From: Staphylococcus warneri
GTDB taxonomy: Bacteria > Bacillota > Bacilli > Staphylococcales > Staphylococcaceae
Reading direction: 5' to 3'
NCBI RefSeq assembly: GCF_900636385.1
Contig: NZ_LR134269.1
Location: forward strand, 1,116,001-1,180,000
DNA: 64,000 nucleotides
Under the pieces are notes generated by a model, which saw only the letters and a list, made by a program, of their open reading frames with translations, did no database searches and was not told the DNA's origin. The position numbers and the translations under genes were made by a program. The first letter of the stretch is position 1. Every line of letters begins with the position of its first letter. Below, in pieces: positions 21,631-34,934 of the stretch.

Positions 21631-21915
21631 CCTGTAGCTAAATAAACGTGACTAGATAACTTTAAGTTAAAATATATTCTTCTTTATCAAATTGAGAATT
21701 GTTTCCAGTAATTAAATAATGCTAGTGATGACTTAGTATCAGTATTTTTGTTATAGTTTTGTATTAATTTAATTGAAAAAGTTATCAATAATTTCACTAT
21801 AAAGTGTAGTATGTTAATATAGATAGGTCATAGGAGTTATTCATTTGACTCCGACTTGCAAATATAAGGATTAATCGAGTATTCTAGTATCATAAGTAAA
21901 TAATGAGGTGTTCAT
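21631..21915 (+). other. AT-rich secDF leader region
   Basis: No gene is visible in this interval. It holds one modest hairpin near 21827-21855 (GGAGT/ACTCC extended by GTC/GAC across a bulge) some 60 bases before secDF. A TATAAA at about 21802 could be a -10, but no good -35 accompanies it. Confidence 0.35.
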
Positions 21916-24195
21916 GTGAAGAAAAGTAGTAGATTGATTGCATTCTTACTACTGGTGATCCTTCTGTTCGCAGGTATGGGTCTTACATATAAGAATGTGA
22001 TTAAGAATGTTAACTTAGGCCTTGATTTACAGGGTGGATTCGAAGTGCTTTATCAAGTTGATCCGTTACATAAAGGTGACAAAATTGATAAAAATGCGTT
22101 GCAATCTACAGCGCAAACACTAGAAAATCGTGTTAACGTTTTAGGTGTTTCTGAACCTAAAATCCAAGTTGAAGATCCAAATAGAATTAGGGTTCAACTT
22201 GCTGGTGTGAAAGATCAGAAAGAGGCAAGAAAGATTTTATCATCACAAGCTAATTTAACCATTCGTGATGCGGATGACAAAGTTAAATTAAGTGGTGCTG
22301 ATATTAAACAAGGATCAGCGAAACAAGAATTTAAACAGAATACGAATGATCCTACAGTTACATTTAAAGTAAAAGATAAAAATAAATTTAAAAAAGTAAC
22401 TGAAGAAATATCTAAAAAGCAAAATAATGTTATGGTCGTTTGGTTAGATTTCAAAAAAGGCGACAGCTATAAGAAAGAAGCCGACAAGAAAGATCCTAAG
22501 TTTGTATCTGCGGCAAATGTTGATCAACCAATCAATTCAGATAGCGTAGAAATTTCTGGTGGATTCCATGGTCAAGAAGGCGTTAAAAAAGCAAAACAAA
22601 TTGCTGAATTATTAAACGCAGGTTCTTTACCAGTAGATCTTAAAGAAATTTATTCAAACTCAGTTGGTGCTGAATTTGGTCAAGATGCACTTGATAAAAC
22701 AATCTTTGCATCAGTTTTAGGTGTAGCAGTAATCTATCTATTTATGTTAGGTTTCTACAGATTACCAGGACTTGTAGCCATCATTGCATTAACAACATAT
22801 ATATATCTAACACTTGTAGCCTTTAACTTTATTTCAGGTGTACTTACACTACCTGGTTTAGCTGCCTTAGTGTTAGGTGTAGGTATGGCAGTAGATGCCA
22901 ATATTATTATGTATGAACGGATTAAAGATGAGTTGAGAATTGGTAGGACACTTAAACAGGCATATTCTAAAGCCAATAAAAGTTCTTTCTTAACTATCTT
23001 TGACTCTAACTTAACAACCGTGATTGCTGCTGCAGTACTGTTCTTCTTTGGTGAAAGTTCAGTAAAAGGTTTCGCAACAATGTTGTTATTAGGTATTTTA
23101 ATGATATTTGTAACTGCAGTGTTCTTATCTAGATTACTATTATCATTATTAGTTTATTCCAATTTATTTAAGAAAAAATATTGGTTATTTGGTGTTAAAA
23201 AATCAGATAGACATGATATTAGTGAAGGTAAAGATGTCCATGACTTAAAAACATCATTTGAAAAATGGAATTTCGTTAAACTAGCTAAGCCGTTAATTTC
23301 ATTAAGTATTTTGATTGTAGTAGTAGGACTAGTTATTCTTTACATTTTCAAATTGAATTTAGGTATAGATTTCTCTGCTGGTACGCGAGTAGACTTACAA
23401 TCTAAAGAATCACTTTCTCAATCTAAAGTTGAAAAAGTAGTGAAAGATGTTGGATTAGAACCAGATCAAATTCAAATAAATGGTTCAGGTAATAAAAATG
23501 CTACTGTTCAGTTTAAACAAGATTTATCACAAGCTAAAGATAATCAATTAAGTGATAAAATGAAATCTGAATTTGGTAACTCACCACAAATTAATACAGT
23601 TTCACCATTAATTGGACAAGAATTAGCTAAAAACGCAATGCTTGCGTTAGTATATGCAGCGCTGGGTATTATTATCTATGTATCATTACGTTTCGAATGG
23701 AGAATGGGATTATCCTCTGTCTTAGCTTTATTACACGACGTATTCATTATAGTCGCTGTGTTCAGTTTACTTCGATTAGAAGTTGATTTAACGTTTATCG
23801 CTGCTATCTTAACTATTGTTGGTTATTCTATTAACGATACCATCGTTACATTTGACCGAGTTCGGGAAAACTTGCATAAGATAAAAGTGATTACATCAAC
23901 TGAACAAATTGATGACATCGTTAACAGATCAATTAGACAAACAATGACACGTTCTATTAATACAGTTTTAACAGTTGTTGTCGTTGTTGTTGCAATTCTA
24001 TTATTTGGGGCACCAACAATCTTCAACTTCTCATTAGCTTTATTAATCGGTTTAATTTCAGGCGTGTTCTCTTCAATCTTTATAGCCGTCCCATTATGGG
24101 GAATTATGAAGAAACGTCAATTGAAAAAATCATCTAATCACAAATTAGTTGTATTTAAAGAGAAAAAATCAAATGACGAAAAAATCGTAGTTTAA
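21916..24195 (+). CDS. secDF: Fused protein translocase subunit SecDF
   Basis: SecDF uses the proton motive force to pull proteins out of the Sec channel. The 759-residue protein is the natural SecD-SecF fusion of Bacillales, with twelve predicted membrane helices: one N-terminal helix, the P1 extracellular domain after the motif LGLDLQGGFEV, five helices ending near residue 420, then the SecF half starting near 455 with LGIDFSAGTRVDL. Translation starts at GTG 21916 after GAGGTG. The C-terminal tail is Lys-rich. It ends at a terminator before recJ. Confidence 0.98.
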   Translation: MKKSSRLIAFLLLVILLFAGMGLTYKNVIKNVNLGLDLQGGFEVLYQVDPLHKGDKIDKNALQSTAQTLENRVNVLGVSEPKIQVEDPNRIRVQLAGVKDQKEARKILSSQANLTIRDADDKVKLSGADIKQGSAKQEFKQNTNDPTVTFKVKDKNKFKKVTEEISKKQNNVMVVWLDFKKGDSYKKEADKKDPKFVSAANVDQPINSDSVEISGGFHGQEGVKKAKQIAELLNAGSLPVDLKEIYSNSVGAEFGQDALDKTIFASVLGVAVIYLFMLGFYRLPGLVAIIALTTYIYLTLVAFNFISGVLTLPGLAALVLGVGMAVDANIIMYERIKDELRIGRTLKQAYSKANKSSFLTIFDSNLTTVIAAAVLFFFGESSVKGFATMLLLGILMIFVTAVFLSRLLLSLLVYSNLFKKKYWLFGVKKSDRHDISEGKDVHDLKTSFEKWNFVKLAKPLISLSILIVVVGLVILYIFKLNLGIDFSAGTRVDLQSKESLSQSKVEKVVKDVGLEPDQIQINGSGNKNATVQFKQDLSQAKDNQLSDKMKSEFGNSPQINTVSPLIGQELAKNAMLALVYAALGIIIYVSLRFEWRMGLSSVLALLHDVFIIVAVFSLLRLEVDLTFIAAILTIVGYSINDTIVTFDRVRENLHKIKVITSTEQIDDIVNRSIRQTMTRSINTVLTVVVVVVAILLFGAPTIFNFSLALLIGLISGVFSSIFIAVPLWGIMKKRQLKKSSNHKLVVFKEKKSNDEKIVV

Positions 24196-24201
24196 TAACC
24201 T

Positions 24202-24272
24202 AAAGGTTGAGCATTGATGTTGTAATGTCTTTAAAAGATTTTGCAGCAAAGTGCTCAACCTTTTTATTTTTT
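24202..24272 (+). terminator. Terminator after secDF
   Basis: Arms AAAGGTTGAGCA (24202-24213) and TGCTCAACCTTT (24252-24263) are perfect complements around a 38-base internal segment, followed by TTTTTATTTTTTT. Confidence 0.8.
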
Positions 24273-24316
24273 TCGATTTTCGATATAATGGCATTTGGAA
24301 ATGAGGAAGGTTACTT

Positions 24317-26599
24317 ATGATTAAATCTAAATATAATTGGAATTTGAATAACCCAACTGAATATATATCTGATAGTATTGCACAACGTTTAAAATTATCT
24401 CCTATTATCAAAAAGATATTAGAAAGTAAAAATATTATTGAAGAAGAAGATATACAACGTACTTTAAATGGCGTAGATATTAATCATGATAGTTCTTTAC
24501 TTAGCGACATTGATAAAGCAATAGAACGTATAAATCAGGCAATTGATAAAAACGAGCGTATATTAGTTTATGGCGATTATGATGCTGATGGTGTGACATC
24601 AACGACAATATTAGTACATACATTACAAAAATTAGGAGCCCAAGTTGGATGGTATATCCCGAACCGTTTTACAGAAGGTTATGGACCAAACGAATTGGCC
24701 TTTCAAAATGCATATGATGAAGGGGTTTCATTAATCATTACTGTGGATAATGGCATACAAGGGCATGCTGAAATTAAAATGGCTCAAGATTTAGGTGTAG
24801 ATGTCATCGTCACTGATCACCACGAAATAGGCAGAACATTACCTGAAGCGTATGCAATCGTACACCCAATGCATCCAGAATTTGATTATCCTTTTAAATA
24901 TTTGTGTGGTGCTGGTGTAGCCTATAAATTAGCACAAGCATTATTAGAAAATGTGCCTAATTATTTTAAAGCATATGCAGCTATAGGAACGATTGCAGAT
25001 TTAGTATCTTTAACTGATGAAAATCGTTCGATTGTACAACATGGTTTAAAAGTTATGAATGATAGTTGTCCAGTACCCGTTAAAGCTTTACTAAATCAAG
25101 CTAGTTATAACGATGAAATTACCGAAGAAACAATAGGTTTTATTATAGGCCCTAGATTAAATGCAGTTGGACGCTTGGAAGATGCCTCTTTAGCTGCTGA
25201 ATTATTAATGTCTGATAGCGAAGATGAAGCTGAATTTTTAGCAGAACAGGTTGAGCATTTCAACCAAGAGCGTAAAGATATCGTAGCTCAAATTACTGAA
25301 GAAGCATTGGCAATGGCTGAGAATTATGTTTCTCAAGGACATCAATTTCTACTATTAGCCAAAGAAGATTGGCATGAAGGCGTATTAGGGATTGTAGCTT
25401 CGAAAATAGTAGAGACATATAGTTTACCAACATTAATTTTAAATATTGATTATGAACAGAATCATGCCAAAGGTTCTGCTAGATCAATTGAACAAGTTTC
25501 TATGTTTGAAATTTTAAATGCACATCAAGATTTAATTAGTAAATTCGGTGGACACCATATGGCAGCTGGAATGACTATGGATATTGATAATGTAGAGGCA
25601 TTACGAGATGGATTAAATGAATGGATGGCAAGACTAAGTGAAACGACCTCACTTGAACCTAGTAAAAAAATAGATGTGTTATTGGATGAATCCGATATTA
25701 CGATCAAAAATATTAAAGACATTCAGAAATTAAGACCATTTGGCACAGATTTTAATTCACCATTATTTGAAATTCAAAATATGACTATTAATTCATTAAA
25801 GGCCATAGGTAAAGAACAAAATCATTTGAAGATGACGTTAGGTGATTCTACTTTACCAGCTTTATTTTGGCAAAATGGTGCATATGCAACACAATTAGAT
25901 AACGGTCAAACGGTAAACTTAATAGGTAACTTGCAAATCAATGAATGGAATGGTAATCAAACGCCGCAGTTCATTGTTCAAGATATAGCTATGGATACAA
26001 TGCAAATATTAGATTATCGAAGTAAAAGTAAGAACACAAATTTCTTAAATAATGATCAATCAACAGCTTTTGTCATTCATTCAAAAGTTCATAAATCAAA
26101 TGACAATGAGTTCTACTATGGAGAAGTTATACCTGTTGAATATGATAAAATAGTATTTAGAGATTTACCGAATACACTTGATGAATTAAAAAGTACATTA
26201 CAACAAACACAAATATCTCAAATTTATCTTGTATTTCAACATAAAATGTCTATTTATTTTGAAGGTATGCCAAGTATCAGTTTATTTAAACAATGTTATA
26301 AAGCATTAATTAATAAAAAGGAAACGAATTTAGCAACTGAAGGTATGATGTTGTGTGACTTTCTCAATATTAAAGCGAATTCATTAAAATTTATGCTAAA
26401 AGTATTTTTAGAATTAGGATTTATTAACGAAGATGATGGTATAATAACGATTGCGAGTCAACCAAGTAAACAAGATATTGAAACAAGTCAATTGTATCAG
26501 GCTAGATTGTCTAGAATAGAGGTCGAAAAGCTTTTATTATATGATGATTTCAATCATTTAAAATTATGGATTAAAACTCAATTGGGATATAGTAATTAG
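24317..26599 (+). CDS. recJ: Single-stranded-DNA-specific exonuclease RecJ
   Basis: RecJ is a 5'-3' ssDNA exonuclease used in recombination and mismatch repair. The 760-residue protein has the DHH phosphoesterase motifs DYDADGVTS (near 90) and VTDHHE (near 165), the DHHA1 domain with [10 protein letters not shown] (about 410), an OB fold, and the Firmicute-specific C-terminal extension. The start follows GAGGAAGG. apt follows after 14 bases, so the two are likely cotranscribed. Confidence 0.97.
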   Translation: MIKSKYNWNLNNPTEYISDSIAQRLKLSPIIKKILESKNIIEEEDIQRTLNGVDINHDSSLLSDIDKAIERINQAIDKNERILVYGDYDADGVTSTTILVHTLQKLGAQVGWYIPNRFTEGYGPNELAFQNAYDEGVSLIITVDNGIQGHAEIKMAQDLGVDVIVTDHHEIGRTLPEAYAIVHPMHPEFDYPFKYLCGAGVAYKLAQALLENVPNYFKAYAAIGTIADLVSLTDENRSIVQHGLKVMNDSCPVPVKALLNQASYNDEITEETIGFIIGPRLNAVGRLEDASLAAELLMSDSEDEAEFLAEQVEHFNQERKDIVAQITEEALAMAENYVSQGHQFLLLAKEDWHEGVLGIVASKIVETYSLPTLILNIDYEQNHAKGSARSIEQVSMFEILNAHQDLISKFGGHHMAAGMTMDIDNVEALRDGLNEWMARLSETTSLEPSKKIDVLLDESDITIKNIKDIQKLRPFGTDFNSPLFEIQNMTINSLKAIGKEQNHLKMTLGDSTLPALFWQNGAYATQLDNGQTVNLIGNLQINEWNGNQTPQFIVQDIAMDTMQILDYRSKSKNTNFLNNDQSTAFVIHSKVHKSNDNEFYYGEVIPVEYDKIVFRDLPNTLDELKSTLQQTQISQIYLVFQHKMSIYFEGMPSISLFKQCYKALINKKETNLATEGMMLCDFLNIKANSLKFMLKVFLELGFINEDDGIITIASQPSKQDIETSQLYQARLSRIEVEKLLLYDDFNHLKLWIKTQLGYSN

Positions 26600-26613
26600 G
26601 AGGAAATAATAAG

Positions 26614-27132
26614 ATGGATTTAAAACAATATGTTTCTGAGGTACAAGACTGGCCAAAACCAGGGGTTAGCTTTAAAGATATCACTACAATTATGGACAAT
26701 GGTGAAGCATACGGCTATGCTACAGACCAAATTGTTGAATATGCAAGAGAAAAAGATGTTGACGTAGTTGTAGGACCAGAAGCACGAGGATTTATTATTG
26801 GTTGCCCAGTAGCTTATTCTATGGGCATAGGGTTCGCACCTGTACGTAAAGAAGGTAAATTACCTCGTGAAGTTATTAGATACGAATATAATTTAGAATA
26901 TGGCACTAATGTTTTAACAATGCATAAAGATGCTATTAAACCTGGTCAACGTGTTTTAATTACGGACGATTTATTAGCGACAGGTGGGACAATTGAAGCG
27001 GCAATTAAACTCGTTGAAAAGTTAGGCGGTATCGTTGTAGGCATTGCTTTTATTATTGAATTGAAATATTTAAATGGAATTGAAAAGATAAAAGACTATG
27101 ATGTGATGAGTTTAATTTCTTATGATGAATAA
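26614..27132 (+). CDS. apt: Adenine phosphoribosyltransferase
   Basis: Apt salvages adenine to AMP using PRPP. The 172-residue protein has the PRPP-binding motif [13 protein letters not shown] (about 109-121) and the family segment [10 protein letters not shown] strong AGGAGG site precedes the ATG. The conserved recJ-apt-rel order places purine salvage next to (p)ppGpp metabolism; a terminator separates apt from rel here. Confidence 0.98.
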   Translation: MDLKQYVSEVQDWPKPGVSFKDITTIMDNGEAYGYATDQIVEYAREKDVDVVVGPEARGFIIGCPVAYSMGIGFAPVRKEGKLPREVIRYEYNLEYGTNVLTMHKDAIKPGQRVLITDDLLATGGTIEAAIKLVEKLGGIVVGIAFIIELKYLNGIEKIKDYDVMSLISYDE

Positions 27133-27172
27133 TTTTCAAAACCAAATTAACTAATAAAAATAAGTCATGATG

Positions 27173-27243
27173 AGCTAGTTCTCAAAACTAATTAACAATA
27201 ATGTTGTTAATACAGTTTAAATAGAGAACTAGTTTTTATTTAC
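27173..27243 (+). terminator. Terminator after apt
   Basis: Arms CTAGTTCTC (27175-27183) and GAGAACTAG (27224-27232) are separated by a 40-base AT-rich internal segment and followed by TTTTTATTT. Confidence 0.75.
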
Positions 27244-29749
<2,506 letters not shown>

Positions 29750-29771
29750 AACTTAAGAGGTGCAAAGAAAA

Positions 29772-30224
29772 ATGAGAGTAGTTGTACAAAGAGTTTCAGA
29801 AGCTTCTGTTTCAAATAACAACATTCACAATGCTATTCAAAAAGGCTATTGTTTACTAGTAGGTGTCGGTAAAAATTCTACAGAAGCTGATGTACAAGCA
29901 GTAGCTAAAAAAATCGCGAATGCAAGATTATTTGAAGACGAAAATGACAAATTGAACTATAATATTCAACAAATTGAAGGAGAAATATTATCAATTTCTC
30001 AATTTACATTGTACGCCGATGTAAAAAAAGGTAATCGCCCTGGTTTTTCTGATTCAATGCCACCTGAGGCAGCAGATGAATTATATGAATCGTTTAACGA
30101 AGCACTTCGATCATATGGTTTGAATGTTAAAACAGGTGAATTTGGTACACATATGAATGTAGACATTCATAATGATGGTCCTGTAACAATCATTTATGAG
30201 AGTCAGGATGGCAAAATGATATGA
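29772..30224 (+). CDS. dtd: D-aminoacyl-tRNA deacylase
   Basis: Dtd hydrolyses D-amino acids (and glycine mischarged on tRNA-Ala) from tRNA. The 150-residue protein has both active-site motifs, [18 protein letters not shown] (about 77-94) and the C-terminal cis-proline motif [11 protein letters not shown] 29772 is the start, with AAGAGGTG upstream; the frame opens at a GTG inside that site. Its stop overlaps the lytH start (ATGA). Confidence 0.97.
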   Translation: MRVVVQRVSEASVSNNNIHNAIQKGYCLLVGVGKNSTEADVQAVAKKIANARLFEDENDKLNYNIQQIEGEILSISQFTLYADVKKGNRPGFSDSMPPEAADELYESFNEALRSYGLNVKTGEFGTHMNVDIHNDGPVTIIYESQDGKMI

Positions 30225-31096
30225 ATAAAGTAAATACATGGTTAACCAAACATGGTCTTATGAATCGACTTACATTGATCGTAGTTATTTGTTTCGTACT
30301 ATTTCTCATATTATTATTTATGTTTTTAAATTATAATGATGAAGATAATGGTACAATCACGATAACAGAAAACGCAGAGTTGAGAACTGGACCTAATGCA
30401 GCTTATCCTGTTATTTATAAGATTGAAAAGGGAGATACTTTCGAGAAGATTGATAAATCTGGTAAGTGGATCGAAGTAAAGAATAAAGCTGGAGATGAAA
30501 AAGGTTGGGTTGCTGGTTGGCACACAAACTTAAATATCCATGCTGAGAATTCTAAGAAATCCGCTCCTTTAAAAGGTAAAGCAATTGTACTTGATCCTGG
30601 TCACGGTGGACGTGATCAGGGTGCTTCAAGTAATACGTCCTCAAAGAGTTTAGAAAAAGTATATACATTAAAAACTGCTAAAGAGTTAAAGACTTTACTT
30701 GAAAAAGAAGGTGCTCATGTTAAAATGACGCGTTCTAATGATACATATGTGTCTTTGGATGATAGGAATATCAAAGGAGACGCTTTTATAAGCATACATA
30801 ATGACTCACTAGATTCCCCAAATGCGAATGGTGTAACTGTGTATTGGTTACAAGATAATCAAGAAGCATTAGCACAAACGCTTAGCAGTAGCATCCAAAA
30901 GAAATCCCTCCTAACAAATAAAGAAGCCAGACAACAAAATTATCAAGTCTTGAGACAAACGAATATACCAGCAGTATTATTAGAACTTGGTTATATTAGT
31001 AATCCAACAGATGAAGGAATGGTACGAGACCAACTACATAGACAAGTTGTGGAGGAAGCTATCGTTGATGGCTTAAAACAATATTTCTCATCATAG
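30221..31096 (+). CDS. lytH: Membrane-anchored N-acetylmuramoyl-L-alanine amidase LytH
   Basis: LytH strips stem peptides from nascent peptidoglycan; in S. aureus it works with the membrane protein ActH to control cell size and division. The 291-residue protein has an N-terminal membrane helix (about 16-37), an SH3b domain (about 45-105) and an Amidase_3 domain (about 118-290). The zinc ligands H128 (DPGHGG), E145 (SLEKVY) and H193 (SIHNDS) and the catalytic E255 (LLELGYISN) are all present. The gene overlaps dtd by four bases and lies upstream of the hisS T-box, the same setting as in S. aureus. Confidence 0.95.
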   Translation: MNKVNTWLTKHGLMNRLTLIVVICFVLFLILLFMFLNYNDEDNGTITITENAELRTGPNAAYPVIYKIEKGDTFEKIDKSGKWIEVKNKAGDEKGWVAGWHTNLNIHAENSKKSAPLKGKAIVLDPGHGGRDQGASSNTSSKSLEKVYTLKTAKELKTLLEKEGAHVKMTRSNDTYVSLDDRNIKGDAFISIHNDSLDSPNANGVTVYWLQDNQEALAQTLSSSIQKKSLLTNKEARQQNYQVLRQTNIPAVLLELGYISNPTDEGMVRDQLHRQVVEEAIVDGLKQYFSS

Positions 31097-31164
31097 AACT
31101 TGCAAATCAAATGAAAACTCGTTATCATTATAATTGAATTATAAATAGTAAACCGATTGTATTC

Positions 31165-31418
31165 TTGAAAGAATAAATGAAAGAGGTAGTATATTTTAAT
31201 ATACGTAGAAATGTAATCCATGAGGCTGAAAGATTACGCTGAGTAGTTTATTACTTTGAACACAAGAAGAGGTGCTTTATTCAAAAGTAAAGCCGGCTAA
31301 CGTACGTTAAACGTTTTGAGTGGATTTGTGACGTTAATTATGTCCAAATCAATTAGGGTGGCAACACGGATTTTCGTCCCTTGTATAGTATTTAATGCTA
31401 TGCAAGGGCTTTTTTATT
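31165..31418 (+). ncRNA. T-box leader of hisS-aspS (specifier CAC, His)
   Basis: The leader has a stem I with the distal hairpin GTAATC...GATTAC (31213-31236), a candidate specifier CAC at 31261-31263 directly after GAA, the T-box core GGGTGGCAACACGG at 31356-31369 and an intrinsic terminator with arms CCCTTG...CAAGGG (31378-31408) plus a T-run. Uncharged tRNA-His should favour the antiterminator. Because aspS lies 15 bases after hisS, the histidine signal likely also sets aspS expression. Confidence 0.87.
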
Positions 31419-31477
31419 CACATTTTTAAAATGAAAAAGAGATGAAAAGCCTTGAGTATTAGTAAAGGAGATAAAAT

Positions 31478-32740
31478 ATGATAAAAATTCCAAGAGGAAC
31501 GCAAGATATATTACCAGAAGATTCAATCAAGTGGCGTTACATTGAAAATAAATTAGATCAATTAATGGAAATTTACAATTATCAAGAAATACGAACACCT
31601 ATCTTTGAGAGTACTGAACTTTTTGCTAGAGGTGTTGGTGATTCTACAGATGTAGTTCAAAAGGAAATGTATACATTTAAGGATAAAGGCGATCGTAGTC
31701 TGACATTAAGACCAGAGGGTACTGCTAGTGTAGTTCGATCTTATATCGAACATAAAATGCAGGGAAATCCAAATCAACCAGTAAAGTTATATTATAATGG
31801 GCCAATGTTTAGATATGAACGTAAACAAAAAGGTAGATATCGTCAATTTAATCAATTTGGTGTTGAAGCTATTGGTTCTGAAAACCCAAGCATTGATGCT
31901 GAAATATTAGCGATGGTAATGCATATCTATCAATCATTTGGGCTAAAACACTTAAAATTAGTGATTAATAGTATTGGAGATAGTGATTCTCGTAAAGAAT
32001 ACAATAAAGCATTGGTTAAACACTTTGAACCAGTGATTGATAATTTCTGCCAAGATTGTCAGTCTAGACTACACACTAATCCGATGAGAATTTTAGATTG
32101 TAAAGTCGATAGAGACAAAGAAGCTGTCAAAAATGCACCACGTATTACGGACTTCTTAAACGAAGATTCTAAAGCATACTACGAACAAGTAAAACAACAT
32201 TTAGATGATTTAGAAATTCCATATGTAGAAGATCCTAATCTTGTTCGTGGATTAGATTATTACACACATACTGCATTTGAATTAATGATGGATAATCCAA
32301 ATTACGATGGTGCAATAACAACCTTGTGTGGTGGTGGTCGTTATAATGGTCTACTTGAACTGTTAGATGGACCTAGCCAAACAGGTATCGGTTTTGCATT
32401 AAGTATCGAAAGATTATTGTTAGCTTTAGAAGAAGAAGGTATTGAATTAGATATTAAAAATGACTTTGACCTATTTATCGTTACTATGGGAGAAAAAGCG
32501 GATCGTTATGCAGTTAAATTACTTAACGAATTACGTAAAAATGGCGTAAAAGCTGATAAAGATTATCTTAATAGAAAAATTAAAGGTCAAATGAAACAAG
32601 CAGATCGTCTAAATGCAAACTATACAATCGTAATTGGTGATCAAGAATTAGAAAACAATCAAATTGATATTAAAAATATGGAAACTGGTGAATCTGAATC
32701 AATTCAATTAGATCAAATAGTTGATTATTTTCACAAATAG
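31478..32740 (+). CDS. hisS: Histidyl-tRNA synthetase
   Basis: HisS charges tRNA-His. The 420-residue class-II synthetase shows motif 2 MFRYERKQKGRYRQF (about 108-122), the histidine-A motif LVRGLDYYTHTAFE, motif 3 GGGRYNGL with TGIGFALSIER, and a C-terminal anticodon-binding domain. A strong AAAGGAG site precedes the ATG. The gene is under the upstream T-box and is followed by aspS. Confidence 0.98.
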   Translation: MIKIPRGTQDILPEDSIKWRYIENKLDQLMEIYNYQEIRTPIFESTELFARGVGDSTDVVQKEMYTFKDKGDRSLTLRPEGTASVVRSYIEHKMQGNPNQPVKLYYNGPMFRYERKQKGRYRQFNQFGVEAIGSENPSIDAEILAMVMHIYQSFGLKHLKLVINSIGDSDSRKEYNKALVKHFEPVIDNFCQDCQSRLHTNPMRILDCKVDRDKEAVKNAPRITDFLNEDSKAYYEQVKQHLDDLEIPYVEDPNLVRGLDYYTHTAFELMMDNPNYDGAITTLCGGGRYNGLLELLDGPSQTGIGFALSIERLLLALEEEGIELDIKNDFDLFIVTMGEKADRYAVKLLNELRKNGVKADKDYLNRKIKGQMKQADRLNANYTIVIGDQELENNQIDIKNMETGESESIQLDQIVDYFHK

Positions 32741-32755
32741 AGAGGAAGTTTTGAA

Positions 32756-34521
32756 ATGAGTAAAAGAACGACATACTGTGGTTTAGTCACAGAAGATTTA
32801 TTAAATGAAAAAGTAACGTTAAAAGGTTGGGTACACAACAGACGTGACTTAGGCGGATTAATTTTCATCGATTTAAGAGATAGAGAAGGTATTGTACAAA
32901 TTGTTTTTAATCCTGATTTTTCACAAGAAGCATTAAATATTGCTGAAACTGTAAGATCTGAATATATTGTTGAAGTTCAAGGTGTAGTAACTAAACGTGA
33001 TGCTGAAACAGTTAATCCTAAAATTAAAACAGGGCAAGTAGAAGTGCAAGTTTCAAATATTGAAATTATCAATAAATCAGAAACACCACCATTTTCAATA
33101 AATGAAGAAAATACAAATGTAGATGAAAATATAAGATTAAAATATAGATATTTAGATTTACGTCGCCAAGAACTAGCACAAACATTCAAAATGAGACATC
33201 AAACAACACGTTCAATTCGACAATATTTAGATGACAATGGATTTTATGATATTGAAACGCCAGTATTAACTAAATCAACGCCAGAAGGTGCAAGAGACTA
33301 TTTAGTACCTTCACGTGTTCATGATGGTGAATTTTATGCATTGCCACAATCACCACAATTATTTAAACAATTGCTAATGATTAGTGGATTTGATAAATAC
33401 TATCAAATCGTTAAATGTTTCCGTGATGAAGACTTACGTGCTGATCGTCAACCAGAATTTACTCAAGTCGATATTGAAATGAGCTTTGTAGACCAAGAAG
33501 ATGTTATGGCAATGGGTGAAGAAATGTTACGCAAAGTCGTTAAAGATGTAAAAGGTATCGATGTACCTGGTCCATTCCCACGAATGACTTATGCTGAAGC
33601 AATGAGTCGTTATGGTTCTGACAAACCTGATACACGTTTTGACATGGAATTGATTAACGTATCTCAATTAGGTCATGAAATGGACTTTAAAGTATTCAAA
33701 GATACAGTTGAAAATAATGGAGAAATTAAAGCAATCGTAGCTAAAGGTGCTGCAGATCAATATACACGTAAAGACATGGATGCGTTAACTGAATTTGTAA
33801 ATATATATGGAGCTAAAGGTTTAGCATGGGTTAAGGTTACTGATGAAGGTTTAACTGGTCCAATTGCTCGCTTCTTTGAAGATAAAGATGCAGAACAATT
33901 AAAATCATTAACAGAGGCATCAGCTGGGGATTTAGTAATGTTTGTTGCTGATAAACCAGAAGTCGTAGCACAAAGTTTAGGCGCATTACGTATTAAACTA
34001 GCTAAAGAATTAGGCTTAATTGATGAATCTAAATTAAACTTCTTATGGGTAACAGATTGGCCATTATTAGAATATGATGATGAAAGTAAACGCTATGTAG
34101 CTGCACATCATCCATTCACATCACCTAAAAAAGAAGATATTGATAAATTAGATTCAGAGCCTGAAAATGCACAAGCGAATGCCTATGATATCGTATTAAA
34201 TGGTTATGAATTAGGTGGGGCTCAATCAGAATGCATAATGGTGAATTACAAGAAAAAATGTTTGAAGTACTAGGATTTACTAAAGAACAAGCACAAGAAC
34301 AATTTGGTTTCTTATTAGATGCGTTCAAATATGGTGCACCACCACATGGCGGTATCGCATTAGGATTAGATAGATTAGTTATGTTATTAACTAATCGTAC
34401 AAACTTAAGAGATACAATTGCATTCCCTAAAACTGCATCAGCTACTTGTTTGTTAACTGATGCGCCAGGTGAAGTTTCTGAAAAACAATTAGAAGAATTA
34501 TCGTTAAGAATTAGACATTAA
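32756..34521 (+). pseudogene. aspS: Aspartyl-tRNA synthetase, disrupted by a 1-base deletion (probable sequencing error)
   Basis: AspS charges tRNA-Asp and is essential. The first frame (32756-34273) encodes the OB-fold anticodon-binding domain, the catalytic core and the bacterial insertion domain, then loses the frame at GGTGGGGCTC (34215-34222). The second frame completes the protein from [15 protein letters not shown] to the stop at 34521 and includes motif 3 (GLDRLVMLL). Adding one G to the G-run at 34217-34220 restores [14 protein letters not shown] and gives exactly 588 residues, the length I expect for staphylococci. No other aspS is visible. Either this is a homopolymer error in the assembly, which I favour, or the gene is broken. 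Confidence 0.93.
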
Positions 34522-34573
34522 TTAACTCGTAACTTTAATTTCTTGCGATTATGTCTAAATGTTGTCTGAATAA

Positions 34574-34615
34574 AAAGGAATTAAAATATACAAAGTTGTT
34601 TAATTCCTTTCTTTC
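34574..34615 (+). terminator. Terminator after aspS
   Basis: A perfect 12-bp stem (AAAGGAATTAAA / TTTAATTCCTTT) with a 13-base loop is followed by a short T-rich stretch. It ends the hisS-aspS transcript ahead of the 6S RNA gene. Confidence 0.75.
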
Positions 34616-34641
34616 GAAGTTTATGGTATTATAATGACATA

Positions 34642-34875
34642 AGATAGTCATCTGTGATGTTCGTATGTTTGCTTTTTATTTGGGCCTAACACTCTTTGAT
34701 CAGGGAGCCCAATAGGTTTTCATGCAGCGCACACGCCTCAATAGGAGGACTTGCAAAACATGAAACAGGGCACCCACCTGTATATAGCAGGCCGAATGAT
34801 CAAGCTATTTATAACTACGGCATCTACGGACTCTATCGGTACGCAAGACTTAGGTCTTGCGTATTTTTATTTTTA
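34642..34875 (+). ncRNA. ssrS: 6S RNA
   Basis: 6S RNA binds the housekeeping RNA polymerase holoenzyme and tunes transcription in stationary phase. The interval folds as one long interrupted rod: GATAG (34643-34647) pairs with CTATC (34833-34837), GATG with CATC, CGTA with TACG and TTGATCA with TGATCAA, then an apical GTTTTCATG/CATGAAAC stem. A TATAAT at 34630-34635 places the 5' end near 34642, and a perfect terminator (TACGCAAGAC...GTCTTGCGTA plus T-run) ends it. The place between aspS and tcdA matches 6S-1 of Bacillus. A reading frame of 61 codons inside it is an artefact. Confidence 0.8.
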
Positions 34876-34934
34876 AATTAAAATAATACTTAAAATACAT
34901 ATTGATTTGGATTGTTTAGTTAAAGGAGATTAAA

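Noticed and set aside
34696..34881. Open frame of 61 codons
   Set aside because: It lies wholly inside the 6S RNA and its terminator and has no ribosome binding site or protein-like pattern.
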